Source: Grimontia celer
GTDB taxonomy: Bacteria > Pseudomonadota > Gammaproteobacteria > Enterobacterales > Vibrionaceae
DNA: 64,000 bases
Reading direction: 5' to 3'
Assembly (NCBI RefSeq): GCF_900055185.1
Contig: NZ_FIZX01000005.1
Span: forward strand, 1 to 64,000
Within the stretch, counting starts at the first letter, position 1, and each line of letters starts with the position of its first letter. A model generated the notes under the pieces. That model was given only the letters and a program-made list of their open reading frames with translations. It did not search any database and was not told where the DNA came from. Positions 8,908 through 17,725 of the stretch are shown in pieces. A program made the translations under genes and the position numbers.

Positions 8908-8935
8908 TTGTATGGATTTTGTTACAGGCTGCCAA
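8907..8935 (-). promoter_or_regulatory. Promoter of the efflux operon
   Basis: On the minus strand TTGGCA (8935-8930), a 17-base spacer and TACAAT (8912-8907) make a near-consensus sigma-70 promoter. Its -10 box touches the 18-bp palindrome, so bound repressor would cover the transcription start. Confidence 0.8.
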
Positions 8936-8982
8936 CTCTTTCCTTTAAATCGACGAAAGATGAAGTGCGTCGTTATTCCGTC

Positions 8983-9033
8983 TATACCCAGTCAACCTTG
9001 CTGAATCCTGCATCTTCAGGTTGTTTGGGTATA
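8983..9033. repeat. Vibrio-type palindromic intergenic repeat
   Basis: TATACCCA (8983-8990) and TGGGTATA (9026-9033) are inverted arms; inside them CAACCT and AGGTTG, then TGAA and TTCA, also pair, giving one imperfect hairpin of about 51 bp. From memory, elements of the form GTATACCCAAACAACCT are dispersed many times in Vibrionaceae genomes. Only one copy is in this window, so repetitiveness is not shown here. Confidence 0.6.
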
Positions 9034-9076
9034 CAATGCATCTGCTAAATATCGCGTGATTGAACAGAGGAACCGC

Positions 9077-11095
9077 ATGAAACTTAATCCAGCTCAGAAT
9101 GACGCTGTCCACCATGTCTCCGGGCCCTGCCTGGTTCTAGCTGGTGCGGGTTCCGGTAAAACACGCGTTATCACCAACAAAATTGCCTATTTGGTCCAGC
9201 AGTGTGGCTACAAAGCCCGCCATATAGCTGCCGTGACGTTTACCAACAAAGCGGCTCGCGAGATGAAGGAGCGCGTTGGTCAAACGCTCAGCCGACAGGA
9301 AGCGCGGGGTTTGATGGTCTCTACCTTCCACACACTCGGCCTGAATATCATTCGCCGCGAATATAAAAGTTTGGGCCTAAAAGCGGGTTTCTCGTTGTTT
9401 GATGATCAAGACCAGATGGCACTTTTAAAAGAGCTGACTGAAGATGAACTCGACGGCGACAAGGATTTGCTGAACCAGCTGCTGCATACCATCTCCAACT
9501 GGAAGAATGACATGCTGACGCCGCAGCAGGCGGAATCTGCGGCAATGGGCGAACGCGACCAGTTATTTGCCCATTGCTATGCCATGTACCAAAAGCAGAT
9601 GAAAGCTTACAACGCGCTGGATTTTGATGATTTGATTCTGATGCCAGTGATCCTGCTGAAAACCAATCAGGAAGTGCGTGAGCGTTGGCAAAGCAAAATC
9701 CGCTATCTGCTGGTGGATGAATATCAGGATACCAACACCAGCCAGTACCAGTTAGTGAAGCTGCTGGTGGGGGAACGAGCCCGCTTTACCGTGGTGGGTG
9801 ATGATGACCAGTCTATCTACAGCTGGCGTGGTGCACAGCCAAAGAACCTCTTGATGCTGAATCAGGACTTTCCAAGCCTGAAAGTGATCAAGCTGGAGCA
9901 GAACTACCGCTCAACCAGCCGTATCCTGCGCGCGGCGAATATCCTTATTGCCAACAACCCGCACGTGTTTGAGAAAACCCTGTTCTCCGCGTTGCCAGAC
10001 GGCGAAATGCTCAAAGTGCTGAAAGCCAACAACGAAGAGCATGAAGCAGAGCGTGTGGTCGGTGAGATCATTGCGCACAAATTTATGAACCGCACGGACT
10101 ACAAAGATTACGCCATCCTGTACCGCGGTAATCACCAGTCACGCTTGTTCGAAAAAGCGCTGATGCAGAACCGTATTCCTTACAAGATTTCGGGCGGCAC
10201 CTCATTCTTTGCGCGGGCAGAAATTAAAGACATCATGGCGTATCTTCGCCTGCTGACCAATCAGGATGACGATAACGCATTTCTGCGCATTGTGAATACA
10301 CCGCGTCGCGAAATTGGCCCTGTGACACTCGAAAAGCTGGGAACGTACGCCAACATGCGTGGAAAGAGCTTGTTTGCGGCGAGTTTCGAATTGGGGCTTC
10401 AGGAGCACCTGAATGGTCGTGGTCTGGAATCCCTGCAACGTTTTACCCGCTGGATTGTCGAGCTTTCCGATCAGTTTGAGCGTGGCGATGCGGTTGATGC
10501 AGTGCGCTCATTAGTACGTGACTCGCACTACGAAGACTGGTTATACGAAACTTCGGCCAGCCCTAAGGCAGCAGAGATGCGGATGAAGAACGTCTCCGAT
10601 CTTTACAGCTGGATTGTGGCAGATCTTGAAGGTGACAACTACGACAACGAAGTGAAGACGCTTCGCGAAGTGGTTCAGCGCCTGACGCTGCGCGACATGA
10701 TGGAGCGTGGCGAGGACGATGATGACGCGGATCAGGTGCAGTTGATGACACTGCATGCCTCTAAAGGGCTCGAGTTCCCGTATGTGTATCTGGTAGGGAT
10801 GGAAGAAGGCTTTTTGCCGCACCAGTCGAGCATTGACGAAGACAATGTGGAGGAAGAGCGTCGTCTTGCCTATGTGGGCATTACCCGTGCGCAACGTGAG
10901 ATGACCTTTACGCTTTGCAAGGAGCGCCGTCAGTACGGCGAGCTGATAAAGCCTCTGCCGAGCCGTTTTCTTGAAGAGCTGCCATACGATGATGTGGAAT
11001 GGGAAGAGAAGAAAAAGCCCCAGACGCAAGAAGAGCGAATGGCAAAAGGGCAGGCAGCGATTGCCAACCTTCGCGCTATGCTCAAGAAGGACTGA
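9077..11095 (+). CDS. rep: ATP-dependent DNA helicase Rep
   Basis: A 672-residue superfamily 1 (UvrD/Rep) helicase, matching E. coli Rep (673) in length and start ([20 protein letters not shown]). Walker A is GAGSGKT at residues 23-29; motif II is VDEYQDT, motif [15 protein letters not shown], motif IV QNYRS and motif [13 protein letters not shown]. Rep moves 3'-5' on single-stranded DNA, clears proteins ahead of replication forks and assists restart. The open frame has seven extra codons upstream; the ATG at 9077 has an AGAGGA box. In E. coli rep also lies between ilvC and gppA, so the broad synteny is preserved. Identification is firm. Confidence 0.97.
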   Translation: MKLNPAQNDAVHHVSGPCLVLAGAGSGKTRVITNKIAYLVQQCGYKARHIAAVTFTNKAAREMKERVGQTLSRQEARGLMVSTFHTLGLNIIRREYKSLGLKAGFSLFDDQDQMALLKELTEDELDGDKDLLNQLLHTISNWKNDMLTPQQAESAAMGERDQLFAHCYAMYQKQMKAYNALDFDDLILMPVILLKTNQEVRERWQSKIRYLLVDEYQDTNTSQYQLVKLLVGERARFTVVGDDDQSIYSWRGAQPKNLLMLNQDFPSLKVIKLEQNYRSTSRILRAANILIANNPHVFEKTLFSALPDGEMLKVLKANNEEHEAERVVGEIIAHKFMNRTDYKDYAILYRGNHQSRLFEKALMQNRIPYKISGGTSFFARAEIKDIMAYLRLLTNQDDDNAFLRIVNTPRREIGPVTLEKLGTYANMRGKSLFAASFELGLQEHLNGRGLESLQRFTRWIVELSDQFERGDAVDAVRSLVRDSHYEDWLYETSASPKAAEMRMKNVSDLYSWIVADLEGDNYDNEVKTLREVVQRLTLRDMMERGEDDDDADQVQLMTLHASKGLEFPYVYLVGMEEGFLPHQSSIDEDNVEEERRLAYVGITRAQREMTFTLCKERRQYGELIKPLPSRFLEELPYDDVEWEEKKKPQTQEERMAKGQAAIANLRAMLKKD

Positions 11096-11102
11096 CAAAG
11101 AC

Positions 11103-11126
11103 AAGCCGGGAATTCCCGGCTTTTTT
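11103..11126 (+). terminator. Terminator of rep
   Basis: AAGCCGGGAATTCCCGGCTT is a perfect 20-bp palindrome followed by more T, seven bases after the rep stop. The convergent acetyltransferase gene ends inside its T run at 11125. Confidence 0.88.
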
Positions 11127-11703
11127 AGGCTTCTAAAGCTTCTTCTGGCGTTTCGTTTTCGTGAAGCTTACGAATCACCTTAGCGGGTGTCCCACCAATC
11201 AGGCAATCTGCAGGCATATCTTTGGTCACCACGGAATTGGCTGCGATCACTGAGCGAGCGCCAATGGTCACGCCCTGGCAAATCACTGTATTGCCGCCCA
11301 CCCAGACATCATTACCTACCACGATTGGCTTGCAAAAGGTTTCCCAGTTGCGTCTGCGGCGGTAATCCATTGAGTGGCCAGCGGTGTAAAACTGGCAGTT
11401 AGGTCCAATGAGCACGTTGCTGCCAATGGTAATTGGTGCACCATCCAACATCATCGCACCCATATTGATAAAGGTACTGGGACCGATATGGATGGTTTTG
11501 CCAAATTCGCAGTGGAAAGGCGGCATCACCATTGAGTCTTCCCCAATGCTGCCAAACAGCTCTGATGCAATATCAATGGATTGGTCAACTGGGAGAGTGT
11601 TGTAGCGTTGAAGGAGTTGGAAGGCTTTCGAGCGAATGGAATCAATCGTTTCATCGCACCCATTAAAGGCGAGGCCTTGGGTCATTTTTTCGAATTCGGT
11701 CAT
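11125..11703 (-). CDS. Sugar O-acetyltransferase (maltose/galactoside acetyltransferase family)
   Basis: A 192-residue left-handed beta-helix acetyltransferase. It has an N-terminal Mac (maltose acetyltransferase) segment, hexapeptide repeats ([LIV]-G-x4 turns such as ITIGSNVLIGPNCQFYTAGH) and the catalytic histidine of the TAGHSM motif, then the typical end GGTPAKVIRKL. Members (LacA, Maa, NodL) transfer acetyl from acetyl-CoA to a sugar hydroxyl in the cytoplasm, often thought to aid removal of non-metabolised sugars. It is monocistronic and convergent with rep. The acceptor sugar cannot be deduced, so no symbol is given. Confidence 0.88.
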   Translation of the reverse strand: MTEFEKMTQGLAFNGCDETIDSIRSKAFQLLQRYNTLPVDQSIDIASELFGSIGEDSMVMPPFHCEFGKTIHIGPSTFINMGAMMLDGAPITIGSNVLIGPNCQFYTAGHSMDYRRRRNWETFCKPIVVGNDVWVGGNTVICQGVTIGARSVIAANSVVTKDMPADCLIGGTPAKVIRKLHENETPEEALEA

Positions 11704-11796
11704 CTTAGGAACAGGAAAGAAGAAAACACGCGTGAATGATGGGGGATGTAGCAGGGGAATTCAGTGTCCTTGCTTCCAGACTGATAAACAGGTATC

Positions 11797-11823
11797 AAAA
11801 AAGCGGCTTGAACGCCGCTTTTC
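11797..11823. terminator. Terminator after the cytochrome c gene
   Basis: AAAAGCGGC TTGAAC GCCGCTTTT is a nine-pair stem with A and T flanks, 23 bases past the cytochrome stop on the minus strand; it could act in both directions. Confidence 0.82.
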
Positions 11824-11845
11824 TAGTCAAACTTGAATGCTGCTT

Positions 11846-12265
11846 TTACAGAGACAGAAGGTGATCGATAGCCGCAATGACTTCATCGTCAGAACAGTCC
11901 ATACAAGTACCGCGTGCTGGCATCCCGTTGAAGCCTTCGATGGCATGCTTGTTCAATATGTCACGGCCTTGTGCCAGACGTGGTTCCCAAGCTGCGGTAT
12001 CACCTGCTTTTGGTGCGCCAGCTGCGCCAGTTGCGTGACATGCCATGCAGTAGGTGTTGTAAACGGAATCACCAGTGCGTGGGCCTGATGGTGCGGCAGC
12101 AGTCTCAACAGGTGCTTCGCCGTCCAAGTAAACGGAACCGACTGGTGCGATGCGTTCTGCAATGGCTTCTTCTGACATGTCAGCAGCATGCGCTGTACCC
12201 ATCAGAAACAAAGCGGTGACAGCAGATACTGCTAAACGACGTAAAAAAATTCCCTTTGCGCTCAC
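11846..12265 (-). CDS. Cytochrome c5-like periplasmic monohaem cytochrome
   Basis: A 139-residue class I cytochrome c. A signal peptide (basic start, hydrophobic core to AHA at about 25-27) is followed by an acidic/Ala-Pro linker and the haem domain: CMACH at 73-77, the axial methionine in GMPARG (about 115), and the cytochrome c5-specific pair CMDC (121-124). It would carry single electrons between periplasmic redox partners such as the bc1 complex and terminal oxidases. The open frame has an upstream ATG at 12301, but the GTG at 12265 has a GGGAG box eight bases before it and gives a better signal peptide, so I chose it. Monocistronic. Confidence 0.9.
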   Translation of the reverse strand: MSAKGIFLRRLAVSAVTALFLMGTAHAADMSEEAIAERIAPVGSVYLDGEAPVETAAAPSGPRTGDSVYNTYCMACHATGAAGAPKAGDTAAWEPRLAQGRDILNKHAIEGFNGMPARGTCMDCSDDEVIAAIDHLLSL

Positions 12266-12554
12266 TGTTTCACTCCCAATATCTTTTTGGTTCCGAATCA
12301 TCGGACATTTTTTATGCGGTTAGATATTTTTATCACAATTGTAGAGGCGGATCGGCTAACTGGGTCGACCTTTCAACAATTGTGACGATCTCAAATACGA
12401 AGTATGGACGAAATAAGGTTAACTCCGTGTAAAGATTAAGTGATTATAGCGCTTTAGATTGTTGCGTGAAACCGTTATGATATCGCCTGCCTGCACTGTT
12501 TTTAGCCCGATCGGATAAAAATAAACCGTTCGAAAAAAAAATTAAAAAAAGTGC

Positions 12555-12583
12555 TAGACGGCAGGAGGCGATATCCGTAATAT
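12555..12583 (+). promoter_or_regulatory. Promoter of the tRNA operon
   Basis: TAGACG (12555-12560), a 17-base spacer and TAATAT (12578-12583), then a GC-rich discriminator (GCGACTCCGCC), end about 23 bases before tRNA-Arg. The GC-rich discriminator is typical of stable-RNA promoters under stringent control. The preceding 290 bases back to the cytochrome gene contain no supported gene. Confidence 0.6.
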
Positions 12584-12605
12584 GCGACTCCGCCGACAGG
12601 GGCAA

Positions 12606-12682
<77 letters not shown>

Positions 12683-12716
12683 GTCCGGAATAGAAAATTT
12701 GGCGAAGTAAAACAGT

Positions 12717-12793
12717 GGTGGCTGTAGCTCAGTTGGTAGAGTCCCGGATTGTGATTCCGGTTGTCGCGGGTTCAAGTCCCGTCAGCCACCCCA
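12717..12793 (+). tRNA. tRNA-His (anticodon GTG), copy 1
   Basis: A 77-base tRNA including the extra 5' G(-1) opposite C73 that marks tRNA-His; anticodon loop TTGTGAT (anticodon GTG), CCA encoded. Second gene of the operon, identical to the copy at 12993. Confidence 0.97.
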
Positions 12794-12795
12794 CT

Positions 12796-12872
<77 letters not shown>

Positions 12873-12881
12873 CATTCAGAG

Positions 12882-12914
12882 AGCCCGCTCAATCAAGCGG
12901 GCTTTCGTCGTTTT
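12882..12914 (+). terminator. Terminator-like hairpin after tRNA-Pro copy 1
   Basis: AGCCCGCT CAATCA AGCGGGCT followed by TTCGTCGTTTT. The T run is interrupted, so termination is probably partial and the downstream copies may be read from the same promoter. Confidence 0.7.
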
Positions 12915-12992
12915 AGGCAAGGGTAGAACTCTCTGTAGTTCTGAACTGGTTGGGAATGCCAAACCCGAAAAGAAATTGGCAAACAAAACAGT

Positions 12993-13069
12993 GGTGGCTG
13001 TAGCTCAGTTGGTAGAGTCCCGGATTGTGATTCCGGTTGTCGCGGGTTCAAGTCCCGTCAGCCACCCCA
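12993..13069 (+). tRNA. tRNA-His (anticodon GTG), copy 2
   Basis: Identical in sequence to the tRNA-His at 12717. The bases just before it (AAACAGTG) also match those before copy 1, so the duplicated unit includes the leader as well as the gene. Confidence 0.97.
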
Positions 13070-13071
13070 CT

Positions 13072-13148
<77 letters not shown>

Positions 13149-13158
13149 CTTTCAGAGA

Positions 13159-13185
13159 AGCCCGCTCAATCGAGCGGGCTTTTTC
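13159..13185 (+). terminator. Terminator of the tRNA operon
   Basis: AGCCCGCTC AATC GAGCGGGCT followed by TTTTCG, ten bases after tRNA-Pro copy 2; a stronger form of the hairpin that follows copy 1. Confidence 0.88.
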
Positions 13186-13300
13186 GTATCTGGTGTTTGG
13201 GTTGTCCAGCCCATGGTCGGGTGCGGAAGGCCGCCCCGCACGAATCCCTCGTCATCGACCATATATAGAGAATCCTGCTCACTCAAGCGGGCCTTTTCGT
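13186..13300 (+). pseudogene. Decayed third tRNA-Pro with its terminator
   Basis: The stretch TATCTGGTGTTTGGG (13187-13201) resembles the anticodon arm of the two tRNA-Pro genes, TGGTCGGG (13214-13221) the variable/T-arm entry, and CGAATCCCTCGTCATCGACC (13241-13260) plus A13261 the T arm and acceptor 3' end with CCA. A degraded hairpin (CCTGCT ... AAGCGGGCC, then TTTTCG) follows at the same distance as in the intact copies. Insertions break the cloverleaf, so it cannot be functional. Confidence 0.7.
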
Positions 13301-13396
13301 ATTCGGCCTCTTTTCATTTGCGATACCTCCCCAACTTTTTCGGCTGTGTCTTCTCTGGGGTAACATAAGTTGCTTGGCAAGTGCTGTAACTCATTA

Positions 13397-13431
13397 GCCT
13401 AAACGAGTGCAATGTTGCACTTTGATTAGGC
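13397..13431. repeat. Nested inverted repeat (possible structured RNA or operator)
   Basis: GTGCAATGTTGCAC (13407-13420) is a perfect dyad with a two-base centre, enclosed by GCCTAA (13397-13402) and TTAGGC (13426-13431). No T run follows, so it is not an ordinary terminator. Confidence 0.45.
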
Positions 13432-13891
13432 AGATAAATAGGCTGACTGGATCGAGGCGCTCGTTGGCGCAAATGCGATAAGTGTTCTATTTTTGACCAC
13501 TTGAACAGAGCTTCATAGGAAAAATATCGAATCTTTGAAGTCAGTCGTGCTGAAAAACGACGTTTTATACGTGTTTAATGCATGTCTTTGCTTCTATTTA
13601 TGCACTTCAATGCGTTGTCTTTTGTCGAGTATTGTTCGGTATTGTTGGTTAATTTTTAGCTAAAAATGCTAACAAATGTTTCTGCTTATATATCATCGAT
13701 TGGCTTTTCTACTGTGATTCTGATTTCCTGCTTACTCCCTTCTGTTTTCTCTTGTTTATTATCATGCTAAACCTAGTGTCAAAATAACAATTTATTTATA
13801 AAACAATGGGTTGGATTAATCTTGGTGCTGTTTATACATTTGCCGTATGACAGTTAAGAGATGACTAATTATGCGATATCGGAGTGTGAAT

Positions 13892-14017
13892 ATGGAACTT
13901 TGTGCTGCTTTGTTGATTTTTTGTGAAATGTTTGCCAGATTCTTTTATCAACAAATTGCGTCTAATTTGCGCAATTTAAAACTGGCCGCTAACTTGCACC
14001 ACTTCAATCTCCGATAA
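13892..14017 (+). CDS. Possible 41-residue small protein
   Basis: A frame starting at ATG 13892, with GGAG eight bases upstream, would encode 41 residues with a hydrophobic N-terminal half (MELCAALLIFCEMFARFFYQ) and a basic tail. I recognise no family. The ribosome binding site and membrane-like profile are the only support; it could be chance in an AT-rich leader. Confidence 0.2.
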   Translation: MELCAALLIFCEMFARFFYQQIASNLRNLKLAANLHHFNLR

Positions 14018-14112
14018 CACTTTTTTGCATTTGGATTCGTTGAAAGCGTTTTCCTTAGAGGGGTGAAATGGTGAGGCGGCCGTTTATCGTTCAAACCACA
14101 TGGAGTCAAACG

Positions 14113-15705
14113 ATGAAAACAGGAATGTTGAAGCTGAGTGCAGCTTTGATTGCTTCAGCTGTGGCAGCCGGAGTACAGGCAAAAACCTTGGTTTATTGCT
14201 CCGAGGGCTCACCAGAAGGATTTAACCCGTCTCTCTACACCTCAGGCACCACTTTTGATGCGAGCTCTCGCCAAATCTTTAACCGCCTGGTTCAGTTCGA
14301 GCGCGGGACAACCAAAATCGTCCCGGGTCTGGCAGAGTCATGGACTGTCTCTGATGATGGTCTGTCATACACCTTCAAACTGCGTGAAGGCGTAAAGTTC
14401 CACAGCACCAAAGAATTTAAACCATCCCGTGATTTCAACGCAGATGATGTCATATTCTCTTTCATGCGTCAGAAGGATGAAGGCCATCCATACCATAAGG
14501 TATCTGGTGGCTCCTATGAGTACTTCAATGCGATGGAAATGGGTGATCTGATCAGTTCTATCGAGAAAGTTGACGATTACACCGTAAAGTTCAACCTGAC
14601 TCGTCCAGAAGCGCCATTTATTGCAAACTTGGCAATGGACTTCGCGTCTATTATGTCTGCTGAGCAGGCGGATCAAATGCTGAAAGCAGGCTCGCCGGAG
14701 AAACTGGATCTGGAACCCGTGGGTACGGGGCCTTTCGTCTTGGCGGGCTACAAAAAAGACTCCACCATCCGTTACCTTGCACACCCAGAATACTTCGAAG
14801 GCAAAGCACCAATCGACCGCCTGGTGTTCTCAATCACGCCTGATGCATCCGTTCGTTATGCGAAGTTGCAAAAAGGTGAGTGTCATGTAATGCCATATCC
14901 AAACCCGGCTGATCTGGAGCGCATGCGTTCTGACGATGTGGTTAACCTGATGAGTCAGGAAGGTTTGAACGTCGGTTATCTAGCATTCAATACCCAAAAA
15001 GCACCATTTACTGATGTACGAGTACGTCAGGCATTGAATATGGCAGTGAACAAAGAAGCCATCATTGATGCAGTCTTCCAAGGCGCTGGTAAGGCGGCGA
15101 AAAACCCAATTCCGCCAACAATTTGGTCTTACAACGATTCCGTTCAGGACTACCCGTTCGATCTGGAAAAAGCGAAAGCACTGCTACAAGAAGCGGGTCT
15201 GGGTGAAGGTTTCACCACTAACATCTGGGCCATGCCAGTACAGCGCCCTTATAACCCGAATGCTCGCCGCATGGCTGAAGTCATTCAGGCAGACTGGGCA
15301 AAACTGGGCGTAAAAGCCGAGATTGTCACTTACGAGTGGGGTGAGTACCTCAAACGCTCTAAGACTGGTGAGCACGATACTCTGTTGCTGGGCTGGACCG
15401 GTGACAACGGTGACCCGGATAACTTCCTTGCCGTGCTGTTGGGCTGTTCGGGTGTAGGCGGTTCAAACCGTGCACAGTGGTGTCATCAACCGTTTGAAGA
15501 CCTGATCCAAAAAGCAAAGAAAACCTCTGATGTTGCAGAGCGCACCAAGCTTTACGAACAAGCACAGGTAGTGTTCAAAGATCAGGCACCGTGGGCAACC
15601 ATTGCGCACTCAGTTGTCTTCGAGCCTGTCCGTAAAGAAGTGAAAGACTACAAGATTGACCCATTCGGTGGTCACATCTTCTATGGCGTAGACATTCAAG
15701 AATAA
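14113..15705 (+). CDS. dppA: Dipeptide ABC transporter, periplasmic binding protein DppA
   Basis: A 530-residue family 5 solute-binding protein (E. coli DppA 535). The signal peptide runs from MKTGMLKLSAALIASAVAAG to cleavage after VQA; mature protein begins KTLVYCSEGSPEGFNP, which is DppA-like, and the conserved FNLTRPEAPF and HNTL-equivalent regions follow. It delivers dipeptides (and often haem or peptidic antibiotics in the family) to DppBCDF. The frame extends 15 codons upstream, but ATG 14113 has a GGAG box and starts a proper signal peptide. First gene of dppABCDF, with a hairpin after it that would favour higher DppA levels. Confidence 0.95.
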   Translation: MKTGMLKLSAALIASAVAAGVQAKTLVYCSEGSPEGFNPSLYTSGTTFDASSRQIFNRLVQFERGTTKIVPGLAESWTVSDDGLSYTFKLREGVKFHSTKEFKPSRDFNADDVIFSFMRQKDEGHPYHKVSGGSYEYFNAMEMGDLISSIEKVDDYTVKFNLTRPEAPFIANLAMDFASIMSAEQADQMLKAGSPEKLDLEPVGTGPFVLAGYKKDSTIRYLAHPEYFEGKAPIDRLVFSITPDASVRYAKLQKGECHVMPYPNPADLERMRSDDVVNLMSQEGLNVGYLAFNTQKAPFTDVRVRQALNMAVNKEAIIDAVFQGAGKAAKNPIPPTIWSYNDSVQDYPFDLEKAKALLQEAGLGEGFTTNIWAMPVQRPYNPNARRMAEVIQADWAKLGVKAEIVTYEWGEYLKRSKTGEHDTLLLGWTGDNGDPDNFLAVLLGCSGVGGSNRAQWCHQPFEDLIQKAKKTSDVAERTKLYEQAQVVFKDQAPWATIAHSVVFEPVRKEVKDYKIDPFGGHIFYGVDIQE

Positions 15706-15724
15706 TCACGCCAGGCAAAAGAAC

Positions 15725-15755
15725 ACCGCGGCTGACGGATTTAGCCGCGGTTTTT
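15725..15755 (+). terminator. Hairpin/attenuating terminator between dppA and dppB
   Basis: ACCGCGGCT (15725-15733) pairs with AGCCGCGGT (15743-15751), then TTTT. It lies 20 bases after dppA inside the operon, so it should let most transcripts stop after dppA and stabilise the dppA message. Confidence 0.82.
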
Positions 15756-15785
15756 GCGTCACCACGCAGTTGAGCGAGTCGTTTT

Positions 15786-16799
15786 ATGTTGCAGTTTATT
15801 CTCAAACGTTTGGGGTTGGTGATCCCGACGTTTATCGGCATTACCCTGCTGACCTTTTCCCTTATCAGGATGATCCCTGGAGACCCCATCGAAGTGATGG
15901 CGGGTGAGCGCGGCGTTTCACCTGAACGCCATGCCCAGCTAATGGCTGAGCTTGGGCTTGATAAGCCTCTGATTGAGCAGTATTTCGTTTACATCGGCAA
16001 TGTCCTTCATGGCGATTTGGGTAACTCACTAATCACCAAAGAGCCAGTGATGAAGGAGTTTCTGACCCTTTTCCCAGCAACGATGGAACTTGCGCTTTGC
16101 GCAGCTTTGTTTGCGATAGCAGTGGGACTGCCAGCAGGAATTCTTGCTGCTGTGAAGCGGGGGACTTTTCTCGATCACTCGGTGATGGCGGTATCGCTGA
16201 CAGGCTACTCCATGCCGATATTCTGGTGGGCACTTTTGCTCATTCTTTTCTTTTCGATTGGCCTAGATTTAACACCGGTATCGGGCCGGATGGACGATGC
16301 AACCTATTGGGTTGATGAAGTCACTGGCTTTATGTTGATTGACAGTTGGTTGTCGGGGGAAGAGGGTGCATTTACTGCTGCCGTTCACCATTTGGTCTTG
16401 CCAGCTGTTGCGCTAGGTACCATCCCACTTGCAGTTATCGCGCGTATGACACGTTCTTCGATGCTGGAAGTTCTTGGTGAAGATTACATCCGTACAGCTC
16501 GTGCAAAAGGCTTAATGCCTTGGCGCGTTATTTTGATCCACGGCCTTCGTAATGCTTTGATTCCAGTGATAACCGTGATTGGTCTTCAGGTGGGTATTTT
16601 GCTGTCCGGAGCGATCCTGACTGAAACTATCTTCGCCTGGCCGGGCATCGGAAAATGGTTAATTGAATCTATTGGCCGTCGCGACTACCCAGTCGTGCAA
16701 GGCGGTATCTTGCTGGTTGCGACCATCATTATTGTCGTGAACCTGATTGTCGATATCCTTTATGGCGTCGTTAACCCGCGCATTCGTCACGGTAAGTAG
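15786..16799 (+). CDS. dppB: Dipeptide ABC transporter permease DppB
   Basis: A 337-residue inner-membrane permease with six predicted helices (E. coli DppB 339). The N-terminal segment MLQFILKRLGLVIPTFIGIT is typical, and the cytoplasmic EAA loop (DYIRTARAKGLMPWRVILIHGLRNALIP, core YIRTARAKGL) that docks the ATPases lies around residues 233-260. It forms the channel with DppC. It follows dppA after an attenuating hairpin; the ribosome binding site is weak. Assignment is secure from sequence and operon position. Confidence 0.95.
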   Translation: MLQFILKRLGLVIPTFIGITLLTFSLIRMIPGDPIEVMAGERGVSPERHAQLMAELGLDKPLIEQYFVYIGNVLHGDLGNSLITKEPVMKEFLTLFPATMELALCAALFAIAVGLPAGILAAVKRGTFLDHSVMAVSLTGYSMPIFWWALLLILFFSIGLDLTPVSGRMDDATYWVDEVTGFMLIDSWLSGEEGAFTAAVHHLVLPAVALGTIPLAVIARMTRSSMLEVLGEDYIRTARAKGLMPWRVILIHGLRNALIPVITVIGLQVGILLSGAILTETIFAWPGIGKWLIESIGRRDYPVVQGGILLVATIIIVVNLIVDILYGVVNPRIRHGK

Positions 16800-16810
16800 G
16801 AGGGGAAACG

Positions 16811-17716
16811 ATGTCTGAAACTACACAAACTTCAAACCTGCCTCAAGAGCGCGAACCGTTGTCGCCGTTCGCAGAGTTCTGGGGATATTTCTCTTCAAAC
16901 AAAGGTGCGCTGGCGGGACTTATCTACATTGCTATAGTCATTGTCGTCGCCTTGCTGGCGCCGATTGTCGCGCCACACAACCCTGCAGAGCAGTTCCGCG
17001 ATGCACTGTTGGTGCCACCAGCATGGATTGAAGGCGGAAGCTGGAGCTTTATTCTGGGGACTGACGACGTGGGCCGCGATATACTCTCGCGTCTTATCTA
17101 TGGTGCGCGCCTGTCGCTGCTTATTGGCTGCTTGGTGGTGGCTTTGTCGCTGGTCCTTGGTGTCTTTATGGGGCTGGTGGCTGGCTACTTTGGTGGTATG
17201 GTTGATACTGCCATCATGCGCATGGTAGATATCATGCTGGCGTTGCCGAGTCTGTTGCTCGCGATTGCTATCGTTGCCATCCTTGGGCCTTCTATTTTTA
17301 ATGCGTCTCTTGCTATCTCTTTTGTTTCGCTGCCGCACTATGTGCGTCTGACCCGAGCATCTGTGCTTGCAGAAATTAACCGTGATTACGTCACCGCCTC
17401 ACGTGTGGCGGGTGCAGGTCACTTCCGTCTTATGGTTTCTGTATTGCTTCCAAACTGTGTGGCACCACTGATTGTCCAGGCAACGCTAGGTTTTTCAGCT
17501 GCGATTCTGGATATGGCTGCACTGGGCTTCCTTGGTTTGGGCGCACAGCCACCAACACCTGAATGGGGCGTAATGCTGGCAGATGCGCGTCAGTTCATCA
17601 ATTCAGCCTGGTGGGTAGTAACTTTCCCGGGTTTGGCTATCCTGCTGACCGTACTGGCGTTTAACCTCATGGGTGATGGCCTGCGTGATGCACTGGATCC
17701 AAAGTTGAAGCAGTAG
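16811..17716 (+). CDS. dppC: Dipeptide ABC transporter permease DppC
   Basis: A 301-residue permease (E. coli DppC 300). An N-terminal OppC-type segment (FAEFWGYFSSNKGALAGLIY) precedes a periplasmic stretch with LGTDDVGRDILSRLIYGARLS, then the binding-protein-dependent transport domain with the EAA loop (DYVTASRVAGAGHFRLM). It pairs with DppB. An AGGAGG box precedes the ATG, and only 11 bases separate it from dppB. Confidence 0.95.
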   Translation: MSETTQTSNLPQEREPLSPFAEFWGYFSSNKGALAGLIYIAIVIVVALLAPIVAPHNPAEQFRDALLVPPAWIEGGSWSFILGTDDVGRDILSRLIYGARLSLLIGCLVVALSLVLGVFMGLVAGYFGGMVDTAIMRMVDIMLALPSLLLAIAIVAILGPSIFNASLAISFVSLPHYVRLTRASVLAEINRDYVTASRVAGAGHFRLMVSVLLPNCVAPLIVQATLGFSAAILDMAALGFLGLGAQPPTPEWGVMLADARQFINSAWWVVTFPGLAILLTVLAFNLMGDGLRDALDPKLKQ

Positions 17717-17725
17717 GAGAGCATG

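Larger units (their letters stand above)
13301..14112. other. AT-rich intergenic region before dppA
   Basis: About 810 bp without a confident gene, rich in A and T from 13550 to 13850. It holds a nested dyad at 13397-13431, a possible 41-codon frame at 13892-14017, and at its end the GGAG box of dppA. It is long enough for promoters and an unrecognised small RNA, but I cannot place one. Confidence 0.5.

Noticed and set aside
10541-11104. 187-codon minus-strand frame at the 3' end of rep
   Set aside because: Antisense shadow; Leu/His-rich with no ribosome binding site and overlapping the rep coding region throughout.
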